DNA of 51,085 nucleotides from Acidobacteriota bacterium (GTDB taxonomy: Bacteria > Acidobacteriota > UBA6911): positions 90,350 through 141,434 of the forward strand of contig JAISUT010000047.1 in the NCBI GenBank assembly GCA_031271905.1, in the 5' to 3' direction. Under the pieces are notes generated by a model that was given only the letters and a program-made list of their open reading frames with translations, did not search any database and was not told the origin of the DNA. Positions 14,554 through 22,837 of this stretch are shown piece after piece. The first letter of the stretch is position 1. Each line of letters opens with the position of its first letter. Both the position numbers and the translations under genes were made by a program.

Positions 14554-16955
14554 CCTACGATCTTCATGCGGTGGGAGTAGACGTTGTAAACCTGCACCCG
14601 GCGCGTCCCCGGCTCGACCCCGTACTCCACCCAGACGGTGACGACCCGCCCGCGACGGCTGCCGACGCGACGGCCGTTGGCGGCATCCACCATGTACGCG
14701 CCTTCCCGCTCGCAATGGGCGACCGCCGCCTCGACATCCTCGCGCAACAGCAGCAACCGGTCCATCTTCGCCTCGATTCCCGGGGCGATCTGCAAATCAA
14801 ATCCCTCGTCCGTCGCCATGCCCTCCTTCGCCCTCCCCGCGTCCACGCCCCCCGCAGCCTCCGCGCCAACGCCGCCGACGTACCTCGCCTTGAGCAGCCG
14901 CCGGTTCTCCCGTCGCCCGGTCAGGCCGGGCAACCGCCGCGCGGACACGGCATCGAACCCGGCCCCCGCCCCCGGCTCGGGCGCGGACTCCGTCTCAGGC
15001 TCCGGCGGGAAGAGGATTTCGAGGATGTGCCAACTCTCTTTCCCCTGGGACAGGAAAAGGTCGCGGCAATTGGCGCAGTAGGCGACGTAGGGGGGCTGCG
15101 CCCCGGCAGTCCGCCGGCGCACGATCTTTTCCAGAAGGCCGGAGTCCACCGCGTAGATCTGCCCGCCGAAGCCGCAACAGGCGGCATGCGCACCGCCCGC
15201 CGCCGCGTCCTCTTCGACGGCGAACCCGGCGCCACGCGCCAACATGCGCACCGCCGCCTGACCCGCCGCATCGTCGCGGCTGGCGCACGGATCGTAGACG
15301 CGAACCCGCGCCTCGGGGTCGCGCGCGACGGCGGGTGCCGCCAGACGTTCCCGCCTCGCGGCAAGCCATTCATAGACGAGCGCTCCCCTGGCGTCCGGCA
15401 GGTGGCGCTCGAAGGTCTTCTTGCAGGTGCTGCACGCATAGAGGAGCCCCGGACGCCCCAGGCGCTCCCAGTCCGCACGCACCGAGTCGATGACCCGTCC
15501 CAGCGCCGCCGCCTCCCCCGCCCAGTCGGCGGGGACGCCGCAGCAGGAGAGGAGCATCGCCGCCGCAGGCTCCTCGCGCCGGATGAAATCGAACGTCCGC
15601 GCCACCGCCTGCGGCAAGGACGCCGCCAACTGGCAACCGGGGAAAAAGAGCAGGCGGGCGCGCCCGTCCGGGGGCGCGACGAGGGCGCGCGCCTCGTCCG
15701 ACTGGGAGAACTCCATGTCCGCCATCCAGAAATCGTGATAGGCGGCGGGCAGGTGGCCGTTCTCCTTCAGGATGCGCCGGCTCGCATGCATGGCCGCGCA
15801 GGTGTCCACCCCGACCGGGCAGACCGCCGTGCAGAGCCCGCAGAGGTTGCAACTGTTCAGCATCCGCGAGGCGACATGCCTGATCTTCTCATCCACGGGC
15901 AGCACCGAGACGCCCAGGTCGGCGGCGATGCGCTTGGGGTTCTGCTTGTAATGGCGGATGAGCTCGCAGGCGTCGATGCACAGGGAGCAATTGCAGCCGG
16001 GGCAGCGCGCCGCCTCGGCGGCACAGGCGTCCGGCGGTTCCGCACCCGGCGCGCCCCCCCCCGCGTCGAAGCCATACCCGAGCGCGTAGAACCGCTCGTT
16101 GACGCGGGGGCGGTTGAAGAGGGGTCCCACGCCTTCGTTGCGCCCGGTCTTCAGGAACTCTTCGATGGCGCTCGCCGCGCGCAGGCCGTTCTCGACGGCT
16201 GCGGCGACATCCGGCGTCGCCGCGAGCGCGCCTGCGCCCACATTCGGAACCGCCGCCGCCACCGCCGATGTCAACGCCCCACCCATGAAGACGCCGGACG
16301 CGGCGGTGGCCAGCATCCGGCGATCCCATCCCCCCAGCAGCCCGAAATCGTCACCGCCCGCGCCCGTGGCGACGTAGGCGGCGGCGTTCTCCCCCATCAA
16401 AGCCCCCATGTCCGCGACCCGTCCGCCCAGGCGCAGGTCGCAGTCGATGACCCGGAACATGCCGTCGATGTCGGCGTCGATGGTTTCGTCCGGGAGCAGG
16501 CCGCGCACGCTGCCGCCGACGCGGTCGGACGCCTCGTGCAGCGTCACGCGGTAGCCCTTCGAACCGAGCCGCCAGGCGCAGGCGAGGCCGGACAACCCCG
16601 CGCCGACGACGGCGACCCGTTCGCTTTTTTGGGGGATGGCGTATCTGACGGGGGGGCGGCGTTCCGCCTTGGCGACGACACCCTGCTCGATCGACTTCAG
16701 ATCGACCGCGCCGCCGCCGCCCTGGACCACAGCGCGGACGCAGACCGCGCGGCAGGGCGCGGCGCAGAGCGCGCTGACGACGCCGGGGAACAGCACCGCA
16801 TCGCGGTAGGCGCGCCAAGCGTTGCCATAGCGCCCCTTGCGCACCTTGGCGACGAGGTCGCGCACGTCCAAGCCGAGCGGACAGCCGCAAGCGCAGGGTG
16901 GCGGGGCGTCTCTAAGGCAACCCGCCGCGTAAGTGGCGATCTCCTGAAAATTCAT
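14550..16955 (-). CDS. Pyridine nucleotide-disulfide oxidoreductase / dicluster-binding protein (MOP partner)
   Basis: An 801-residue flavo-iron-sulfur protein. Order: an N-terminal cysteine block typical of the GltD-type dicluster domain (C..CACGCPLG; CAAPCRAVC), a dinucleotide-binding Rossmann motif VAVVGAGLSGLACAW near residue 112, a second Fe-S region (CPGCNCSLCIDAC), then a CNLCGLCTAVCPVGVDTC cluster motif. This is followed by two CCG-type segments as in heterodisulfide reductase HdrB/GlpC (FFPGCQLA...CCGVP; DPCASRD...CCGFGG), and a C-terminal domain of about 80 residues ending in VYSHRMKIVG. The CCG domains suggest a thiol/disulfide or cubane site. It lies downstream of the aldehyde oxidoreductase and overlaps the small redox gene, so it probably passes MOP electrons to a cellular carrier. 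The direction is inferred. Confidence 0.82.
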   Translation of the reverse strand: MNFQEIATYAAGCLRDAPPPCACGCPLGLDVRDLVAKVRKGRYGNAWRAYRDAVLFPGVVSALCAAPCRAVCVRAVVQGGGGAVDLKSIEQGVVAKAERRPPVRYAIPQKSERVAVVGAGLSGLACAWRLGSKGYRVTLHEASDRVGGSVRGLLPDETIDADIDGMFRVIDCDLRLGGRVADMGALMGENAAAYVATGAGGDDFGLLGGWDRRMLATAASGVFMGGALTSAVAAAVPNVGAGALAATPDVAAAVENGLRAASAIEEFLKTGRNEGVGPLFNRPRVNERFYALGYGFDAGGGAPGAEPPDACAAEAARCPGCNCSLCIDACELIRHYKQNPKRIAADLGVSVLPVDEKIRHVASRMLNSCNLCGLCTAVCPVGVDTCAAMHASRRILKENGHLPAAYHDFWMADMEFSQSDEARALVAPPDGRARLLFFPGCQLAASLPQAVARTFDFIRREEPAAAMLLSCCGVPADWAGEAAALGRVIDSVRADWERLGRPGLLYACSTCKKTFERHLPDARGALVYEWLAARRERLAAPAVARDPEARVRVYDPCASRDDAAGQAAVRMLARGAGFAVEEDAAAGGAHAACCGFGGQIYAVDSGLLEKIVRRRTAGAQPPYVAYCANCRDLFLSQGKESWHILEILFPPEPETESAPEPGAGAGFDAVSARRLPGLTGRRENRRLLKARYVGGVGAEAAGGVDAGRAKEGMATDEGFDLQIAPGIEAKMDRLLLLREDVEAAVAHCEREGAYMVDAANGRRVGSRRGRVVTVWVEYGVEPGTRRVQVYNVYSHRMKIVG

Positions 16956-16995
16956 CTTCCGTCAACGCGCGCGGCACCTTCGGGCTACGCGACAA

Positions 16996-17139
16996 GAAAT
17001 CATCATCAACGAAGCCTCGGCGATGGAGCACGCCAAGCGCGAGGAACGCAAAAAGTGGCAGGGCGTGGTCGCAGACAAGGACGCGGAGATGGCGAGACAA
17101 CGCGCGGGAATCGCCCGCCTGCGCACACAACTCAAAAAT
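16996..17139 (+). pseudogene. C-terminal remnant of an Rpn/PD-(D/E)XK-type transposase nuclease
   Basis: A plus-strand frame reads EIIINEASAMEHAKREERKK followed by a charged coiled-coil of the form VADKDAEMARQRAGIARLR and then runs into unrelated sequence without the usual stop. This is the tail pattern I associate with Rpn family recombination-promoting nuclease/putative transposase genes. No catalytic PD-(D/E)XK core is present upstream; that DNA is already the flavoprotein gene. It is therefore a fragment lodged in the 317-base gap between mop and its partner gene. The rest of the gap (17140-17272) shows a G/C-rich inverted repeat region but no gene. Confidence 0.5.
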
Positions 17140-17272
17140 AGGCGGGGCGCCCGTGACGCGAGCTCCACGGACGACCGACTCCCTCCTGGAAGTTGCCCCG
17201 CAAAACCTTGGGCGAGGGCGACCTGCCTGACTGGGCAGACCGCCCCCGCGCCTCGAAGCCAGACCCCGGAGG

Positions 17273-20116
17273 CTACACCGGGTTGTTCTTCAGGTCTTCC
17301 AGGACGTCGTACATGTCCGGGCCCAGCCACCACTTCTCCACGACCTCGGGCTTGCCTGCCTGCACGCGGTCGATGACCGCCTTCACCTTCTGCGGCGACG
17401 CCGGGAGCGTGTAGACGCGCCCCCCGATGGCGTCGTCGATGGCGTTCAGCACCGCCACGTGCCCGCCCGACTGGTACAGCTCCGAGCAGCCGGTCGAGCC
17501 GTGGACGCCGTGCTCGCGGTCGCGGTCGAGGAACAGCAGCTCGATGTCGTCGGGGATGTCCTTGATCGTCGGCACCCCGGCGCCCGCGAACGTGCCGTGC
17601 TTCTTCACGTCGTCGTAGTTCTCCGTCAGCGCGAAGCCGATGGTGTGCGAGATGCCGCCGTAAGCCTGCCCCTCGACCGCCAGCACGTTGCCCAGCTTGC
17701 CCACGTCGCCGGCGAACACGATGCGTTTCACCTGCACCTTCCCCGTCTTCTTCTCCACCGCCACCTCCGCCAGTTGCACGCCGTAGGTCGTCGTCAACAC
17801 CGGGTCGGCCTCGCCCGTGTTCGGGTCGAGATCCACCGCGCCGCCGTAGCTGGTGATGTCAAAGGAGCCGATGTACTTGGTCGGAATGCCTTCGGCGACC
17901 ATCTCTGCATGGGTGCGGAACGTGCCGTCGGGCTTTTTCATCGCCGCGATCAGCTTTTCGGCGGCGTCCTTGGTCGCGTGTCCCACCATGAAGTGGCAAC
18001 GGCTCGCCGCCGAGATGCCCGAGTTCGGACAGCGGTGGCTGTCGTTGATGTGGAGCCTGATCTGCTCCGGCTCCAAGCCCAGCGGTTTCAGGCATTCGTG
18101 CGCATGGGCGAGCGTCCCGATGTCGCCCCCCTGCCCCGGATCCTGCCAAGTGTTGTACGCCGTCACCGAGCCGTCGGGTTGGAGCTCCAGCGCGATGTCC
18201 GCGTGGTCGTTCGCCCCGACGGAGACGTTGAAACCGCAACTGGCGATGCCGAGGCCGTAGTAATAGTCGTCATCCTCCTTCTTCGCCGCGATGCGCGCCT
18301 TCGCCTCGTCGTAGACCGGCTTCAGCTTGTCGTACAGCTCCACGATGGACGGGTCGCGGTAGGGGTAGCCGTTGATCGTCAGGTCGCCCTTGCGCGCCAG
18401 GTTCTTGTAGCGGAACTCGAACGGATCGATGCCCGCCTTCTTCGCCAGCATATCGACCAGCGACTCGGAGCAGGTGTAGGTCTGGGGCGAGCCGAAGCCG
18501 CGGTAGGAGGTGCCGAAGCCGTGGTTGGTCACCGCCATGCGCACCAGACCCCGCACGTTCGGTATCACGTAGGGGTAGCCGCAGTAGCGCGCGAAGCTCG
18601 CCACCAGGTTCATCGAGATGTCGTCGTACGCCCCGTGGTCCACGCCGAAGTCGAACTCGATCGCCGTCAGCTTGCCGTCCTTGTCGCACGCCAAGCGCCC
18701 GTTGGAGTGCGACGGGGTGCGCTTGCCGCTGTAGGCCTGGTGCTCCACGTAGGACATCGTGAGCGTGAGCTTGGCGTTCGGGTCGTCCAGAGCCAGCAGG
18801 CAGACGCCCATCACCGCGAAGCTCCCCGCGCAGGTGGACCAACCGAAGCTGCCGCCCGTCGGGTTCTCGATGAAGCGCAGCTTGTCAAGCGGCCAGCCGA
18901 TGCCGTCGGCTATCGACTCGCGGTTCCACTGGATCGATTGCGACTTGTTGGCGATGGTCAGGTTGCCGTCCTCGTCCCAGAACGCCTGCTGCGTGTCGCC
19001 CTCGACCGACAGGTGCGGCTCGCGCGTGGAGTAGAAGCTCCCCTCGACCGAATAGGCGCTGTCGTCGATGACCTCGCGCGCGTCCTCGCCCTTGAACACC
19101 GGCTGGAGCAGGTAGGTGTTGGGCGACTTGTCGTGGATGCGGATGGCGTCCGGCGCCGCGGCGTCGAGGAAGTTGGTGTACTCCGGCAGCTTCTCCAGCT
19201 CGACCTTGACCGCCGCCGCCGCCGCGCGGGCGTGCGCCTCGGTGTCGGCGACGACCGCCCCCACCAGGTCGCCGTAGAAGAATATCTTCTTGTCGTTGAA
19301 AATCGGCCGTATGTCGCCTTTGAGGATCGACCGCCGGTTGAAGTTCGGCTCGAAGATGATGTTGTTGCCGCGCACGTCCTTCGCCGTGACGACCTTGACC
19401 ACGCCCGGCATCTTCTCCGCCTCGGACGTGTCCACCTTCTTGATGAGCGCGTGCGAGGCCAGGCGCGGCTGCACCACCGCCACATGGAGCGTCCCCTCCG
19501 GCATCTTGTGCTTGATGTCGTCGCCGTAGTCGGTCAGGCCCAGCACCTTGCCGAGCGCCGCCGGGCGCGGGTACCTCGTGCCGTAGACGCTCGCCCCCTT
19601 CTCGTGCTTGTAGGTGATGTCGGCCATCGTCTTTTCGCCGCGCAACACCTCGGCCGCCGCCATGACCGAATCGACCAGGGGCTTGTAGCCCGTGCAGCGG
19701 CAGATGTTCCGGTGCTTGAAGAACCACTCCCGCACGTCTTGGCGCGTGGGCGACGGGTTCTGGTCCAGCAGGGCCTTGGCGCTCATGATGAAGCCGGGCG
19801 AGCAGAAGCCGCACTGCACGCCGCCGTAGGTGATCCACGCCTGTTGCAGGGGGTGGAGGTTGCTGGCCGTGCCCAAGCCCTCGATGGTCTCGATCACGCT
19901 GCCGTCCGTCACATCCTTCATCTTCTTCATGCAAGACCGCACCACGGCCCCGTTGACGATTATCGAACAGGCGCCGCACTGCCCCGCGTTGCAGCCGACC
20001 TTGACCCCCGTAAGCCCGTAACGCCGCAGCGTCTCCGCCAGCGTGTCCTGCGTGGGGTCGAAGAAGAACGTCCTCTCGACCCCGTTGACGATGTGCATCA
20101 CCTTTCGTAGCGCCAT
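17273..20116 (-). CDS. mop: Molybdenum aldehyde oxidoreductase (MOP, xanthine oxidase family)
   Basis: A 947-residue enzyme, close to the 907 residues of the Desulfovibrio gigas protein. It oxidises aldehydes to carboxylic acids using a molybdopterin cytosine dinucleotide cofactor. Two [2Fe-2S] domains come first: a plant-type cluster C42-x4-C47-x2-C50...C62, and a helical cluster C102-x2-C105...C139-x-C141 (CRCTGY). The Mo-binding part follows, with TGGSFGW, FGTSYRGFGSPQ, QDPGQGGDIGT and a C-terminal TGCSE whose glutamate sits where the catalytic Glu is expected. There is no FAD domain, as in MOP, so electrons must leave through the clusters; the downstream dicluster flavoprotein is a natural acceptor. 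The start at 20116 has GGAGGTGA upstream. It is probably controlled by the MerR-type gene immediately upstream. Confidence 0.93.
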   Translation of the reverse strand: MALRKVMHIVNGVERTFFFDPTQDTLAETLRRYGLTGVKVGCNAGQCGACSIIVNGAVVRSCMKKMKDVTDGSVIETIEGLGTASNLHPLQQAWITYGGVQCGFCSPGFIMSAKALLDQNPSPTRQDVREWFFKHRNICRCTGYKPLVDSVMAAAEVLRGEKTMADITYKHEKGASVYGTRYPRPAALGKVLGLTDYGDDIKHKMPEGTLHVAVVQPRLASHALIKKVDTSEAEKMPGVVKVVTAKDVRGNNIIFEPNFNRRSILKGDIRPIFNDKKIFFYGDLVGAVVADTEAHARAAAAAVKVELEKLPEYTNFLDAAAPDAIRIHDKSPNTYLLQPVFKGEDAREVIDDSAYSVEGSFYSTREPHLSVEGDTQQAFWDEDGNLTIANKSQSIQWNRESIADGIGWPLDKLRFIENPTGGSFGWSTCAGSFAVMGVCLLALDDPNAKLTLTMSYVEHQAYSGKRTPSHSNGRLACDKDGKLTAIEFDFGVDHGAYDDISMNLVASFARYCGYPYVIPNVRGLVRMAVTNHGFGTSYRGFGSPQTYTCSESLVDMLAKKAGIDPFEFRYKNLARKGDLTINGYPYRDPSIVELYDKLKPVYDEAKARIAAKKEDDDYYYGLGIASCGFNVSVGANDHADIALELQPDGSVTAYNTWQDPGQGGDIGTLAHAHECLKPLGLEPEQIRLHINDSHRCPNSGISAASRCHFMVGHATKDAAEKLIAAMKKPDGTFRTHAEMVAEGIPTKYIGSFDITSYGGAVDLDPNTGEADPVLTTTYGVQLAEVAVEKKTGKVQVKRIVFAGDVGKLGNVLAVEGQAYGGISHTIGFALTENYDDVKKHGTFAGAGVPTIKDIPDDIELLFLDRDREHGVHGSTGCSELYQSGGHVAVLNAIDDAIGGRVYTLPASPQKVKAVIDRVQAGKPEVVEKWWLGPDMYDVLEDLKNNPV

Positions 20117-20231
20117 CCCGTCACCTCCGAAAATCATTAAAAAATGCCTGCTTCCAGCCTTCCCCTTCTTCAATGCACTCACGCACCCGCGTATTTTACT
20201 TGACTCGGCAAGTTGCCGCAAACGGCAAGTG

Positions 20232-20274
20232 GATCGCTTCGGCCGCTTCGGGATCGCTTCGGGATCGCTTCGGG
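20232..20274. repeat. Short tandem repeat upstream of mop
   Basis: The 11-mer GATCGCTTCGG occurs at 20232, 20252 and 20263, the last two head to tail, with a partial copy between the first two. It lies between the MerR-type gene and mop, where a mop promoter or operator would be expected. Regulatory meaning is unproven. Confidence 0.5.
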
Positions 20275-20317
20275 ACGGCCTCGGGTTGCAACAGGCGATG
20301 CACGGGGGGCGCGGAGG

Positions 20318-21166
20318 TCAGATCTGCGCCTTGACGACGGGGACGGAAGCCTGCATGAGGTATCTGTCCGGATCCTTGACGCTGATCTCGCTTTGCACGT
20401 AGATGTTGTACACCGGCCCGCAGAACTCCCAACGGTGCATCTTGGCGTATGCCGCCATCCGCTCCGGCAGGTCGTCCGTCTGCCCGTAATACCCCCGTAT
20501 GTACCCGACAAGGTAAGTCCCGGCGGGCTTTTCGTCTTTCCCCTCGGGATCGATCGAGAAAAAATGCGAGGGTTGGGAGGATGCCGAGCGCCAACGCGCC
20601 ATGTCGGTGAAAAGGCCGCCGACCGGATAGCTGAAATTGACCTGGGGCGTCTCTTGGAGGAAACGGATGTACTCCCTGTAGAACAAATAGTCGTCGGCTT
20701 TGAAATCGTTCGCCACGCCGACGCGGATAGGCATGGCAGGCATCTGCTCGACCGTTATGGCATCCTCGTCCGCCACCAGCCCCACGGTCAAGAGGTTCAG
20801 GACGACGTCCATCACGGCGCGATCCCCCAATATCCGCTTCATCTCCCTGTCCATCTGCAACCGCTGGTTGTGCAGGAACAGCGCCAGGCTCTTGGGGGTG
20901 CGGTTCGCCTCGAACTCGCTGATCGTCTTGAGCGGCAGGCCGCAGTCTATCAGGACGAGGATGAACTTCACGGCGACGATCTGGTGGGGCGCGTAGTACC
21001 TGTACCCGTTCTCCGCGCGCAGCACCGGGACGAGCAATCCGATGTCGTCATAATAGCGCAGGGTGGAGATCGGGATGTTCGTTATCCGGGAGAACTCCCG
21101 CGCCGGGAGCAGGCTCCTGGCGCTCGTGCCGCCCCCACGCGAATCGTCCGCCTTCGCCCCGCCCAT
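20318..21166 (-). CDS. MerR-family transcriptional regulator with GyrI-like effector domain
   Basis: A 282-residue regulator. Residues about 20-90 hold the MerR winged helix: SLLPAREFSRITNIPISTLR, then YYDDIGLLVP and NGYRYYAPHQI. A helical dimerisation segment (about 95-135) is followed by an effector-binding region (about 140-282) of the GyrI/BmrR type, with an alternating beta pattern near AGTYLVGYIRGYYGQTDDLP. The start at 21166 is preceded by GGGAGG six bases away. It is transcribed in the same direction as mop, about 200 bases upstream of it. Control of mop by an aldehyde or other small organic ligand is plausible, but inferred from adjacency only. Confidence 0.85.
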   Translation of the reverse strand: MGGAKADDSRGGGTSARSLLPAREFSRITNIPISTLRYYDDIGLLVPVLRAENGYRYYAPHQIVAVKFILVLIDCGLPLKTISEFEANRTPKSLALFLHNQRLQMDREMKRILGDRAVMDVVLNLLTVGLVADEDAITVEQMPAMPIRVGVANDFKADDYLFYREYIRFLQETPQVNFSYPVGGLFTDMARWRSASSQPSHFFSIDPEGKDEKPAGTYLVGYIRGYYGQTDDLPERMAAYAKMHRWEFCGPVYNIYVQSEISVKDPDRYLMQASVPVVKAQI

Positions 21167-21208
21167 GTACGCCCTCCCTTTTTCCGCCACTCGCATAACC
21201 CTCCCATG

Positions 21209-21276
21209 AAGGAAACCCTGAAAACCCCGGAGACTGCGTTGCGCCTTGGTCGAAAATGCTCATTCGGCGCGGTTAC
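21209..21276 (-). repeat. Dispersed palindromic repeat, copy D (long form, truncated)
   Basis: Read on the minus strand this matches the right half of the long-form copy at 33794-33914, including GAATGAGCATTTTCG, then CCAAGGCGCAACGCAG and CCGGGGTTTTCAGGGTTTCC. The left half is missing or diverged. It lies between the MerR gene and the PEP-CTERM gene. Confidence 0.7.
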
Positions 21277-21711
21277 GACGGGTGCCGGGGGATGAAGATG
21301 GGGAGACTGCGGCCATGGGCTCCGAACACGTCCAGCGACCGCAAGGGGCGACGGCCCCGTATCATCGCCGCTTGCCACATTATAATACCCTCCGGGGCGG
21401 CCGAAAAGCCTGCGACGCCCCCTCCACGCCACCGCCGCATCCTTCCGCGCCATCGGCATCACCCACCCCGCCGCAGCGGTCAAACCCTCAAGCTGCTTCA
21501 TACTTTTTCCGGGGGAATCCCCCCGAAAACGCAGGCGCGCGCCGGAAACCCTCCACCCCCGCGCCGCTTGCGCCCCCGAAAATTATCCGGTCACCCCCGG
21601 TTGACTCTAAAGTCGCTTCACCCCGTATCATTCACTCGATGATAAAAACTGCGGCGAGCGATGGGCGCCGGAAGGTGTCGCGTCCCGCTTCGCGGCAAAA
21701 GGAGAATTGCA
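21277..21711. other. Intergenic region ahead of the PEP-CTERM gene
   Basis: No convincing gene is present. A palindrome TTTTTCC-GGGGGAATCCCCCC-GAAAA lies at about 21505-21529, with no T-run downstream on either strand. A TTGACT at about 21601 followed by TATCAT about 19 bases later is a weak promoter candidate for the PEP-CTERM gene. The spacing is longer than ideal. Confidence 0.4.
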
Positions 21712-22614
21712 ATGAAAAAACATATGCGGTGGATGCAATGGGCGGTTGTCCTGGTCTTATGCCTGTACATCATCCGGCCCGGACAGGCGCTGGCGGGAAC
21801 GGTCGTGATCAACGACACCGTCTCCCAATTCGGCTGGAGCCAGACGGGCAACACCGCCGATGTCAACGGCAACAATCCCGACATACGGAGCATCGCCGTC
21901 ACTTGGGATGACAACACCGGCCAGTTGCAGAAGATCGTCGTCACGGCGGCCAATGATAAGTTTTTTTATCCCAACAGCTTGTTCATCAACAGCAACTACA
22001 GTGGTTCGGCGTCGGACAACGTGAATAACAACGCCAATTTCGCGGCGTTGCAGAAATGGGACTGGTACGTCCAGAAGAATGGCACCCCCCAGCTCAGCGC
22101 GAGCAACCTCGCAAACTACGTGGATGCGTCCGGCAGGGGCGGCACCATCGTCCCCGGCAACGGGGTCTTCTCGGTGAACGACGGCTTCAACCCGGCGACC
22201 GATTACACGTACGCCGCCGGCAACAGCACCCGCGTCGGCCACGTCAACGGCATCAACGCGGGCGTCCTGACGCTCGAGTCCCTGGAGTCGCAAAACATGG
22301 GGAACTCCTCCGCCAGGTACTCCGACGGGTACTGGGCGGGGATCGGCGACGATCCCACGACCTATGTCTACGATTTCACCAGACTCACCGACGTCGATAT
22401 CTTCCTAGGGGAGAATTTCGTCATCGGCTACGACGAATGGTGCGCCAACGACGTGGTGTTGGGGATCGGCAACAGGGGCGACCTGACCCCGAATTACCCG
22501 CAGCCGCCCACGCCGCCCACGCCGGCGGCGGTTCCTGAACCGACCACGCTGTCGCTATGCGGCATAGGGTTGCTCGGTCTCGCAGGGTGGAGGTTCCGCT
22601 CCACCAAGAAGTAG
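21712..22614 (+). CDS. PEP-CTERM sorting-domain protein
   Basis: A 300-residue exported protein. An N-terminal signal peptide (hydrophobic about 9-22, cleavage near ALA-GT) is followed by an Asn/Thr-rich, acidic beta-type region of about 230 residues. A proline-rich spacer (PQPPTPPTPAA) leads to a textbook PEP-CTERM tail: VPEPTTLSLCGIGLLGLAGW then RFRSTKK (PEP motif, hydrophobic helix, basic end). Such tails are recognised by exosortase (EpsH) in Gram-negative bacteria that make exopolysaccharide. No exosortase lies in the window. AAAGGAG sits seven bases before the chosen ATG. The middle region has no motif I recognise. The presence of a polysaccharide operon about 9 kb away fits the known genomic pairing but does not prove a link. 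Confidence 0.9.
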   Translation: MKKHMRWMQWAVVLVLCLYIIRPGQALAGTVVINDTVSQFGWSQTGNTADVNGNNPDIRSIAVTWDDNTGQLQKIVVTAANDKFFYPNSLFINSNYSGSASDNVNNNANFAALQKWDWYVQKNGTPQLSASNLANYVDASGRGGTIVPGNGVFSVNDGFNPATDYTYAAGNSTRVGHVNGINAGVLTLESLESQNMGNSSARYSDGYWAGIGDDPTTYVYDFTRLTDVDIFLGENFVIGYDEWCANDVVLGIGNRGDLTPNYPQPPTPPTPAAVPEPTTLSLCGIGLLGLAGWRFRSTKK

Positions 22615-22659
22615 TCAAACAACAAATGGCGGCGGCGGGCATCGCCGTCGCCATCGCGG

Positions 22660-22706
22660 CGTCCCCTTCCGGTTCTCCTTCTGACGGAAGGGGGCGTTGT
22701 TATTTT
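22660..22706 (+). terminator. Rho-independent terminator after the PEP-CTERM gene
   Basis: A 12-pair stem (left arm 22660-22671 CGTCCCCTTCCG, right arm 22685-22696 CGGAAGGGGGCG) with a 13-base loop is followed by TTGTTATTTT. It lies 45 bases after the stop codon of the PEP-CTERM gene. Confidence 0.8.
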
Positions 22707-22837
22707 GCAAGCCTTTTTCCCGACCCCGTCCCTGCCGGCCCGTCCCCGCCATCGGCGCATCGGGGTGCGTCTCAGGCACGCATCAGAAAACCCGCAGAAG
22801 AGGCGTCGTCGCGGCGACCGACATGGCGAGGGCGTCC

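Noticed and set aside
14571-17141. Open frame of 856 codons on the plus strand over the dicluster gene
   Set aside because: Shadow of the real minus-strand flavoprotein; low-complexity Arg/Ala/Pro translation.
17190-17272. GC-rich inverted repeat resembling that at 49865-49920
   Set aside because: Some similarity (GCCCGCAAG...CTTGGG) but too many mismatches to call a shared element.
17459-20110. Open frame of 883 codons antisense to mop
   Set aside because: It mirrors mop codon structure in high-GC DNA; the translation is Arg/Val/His-rich with no domain and no ribosome site.
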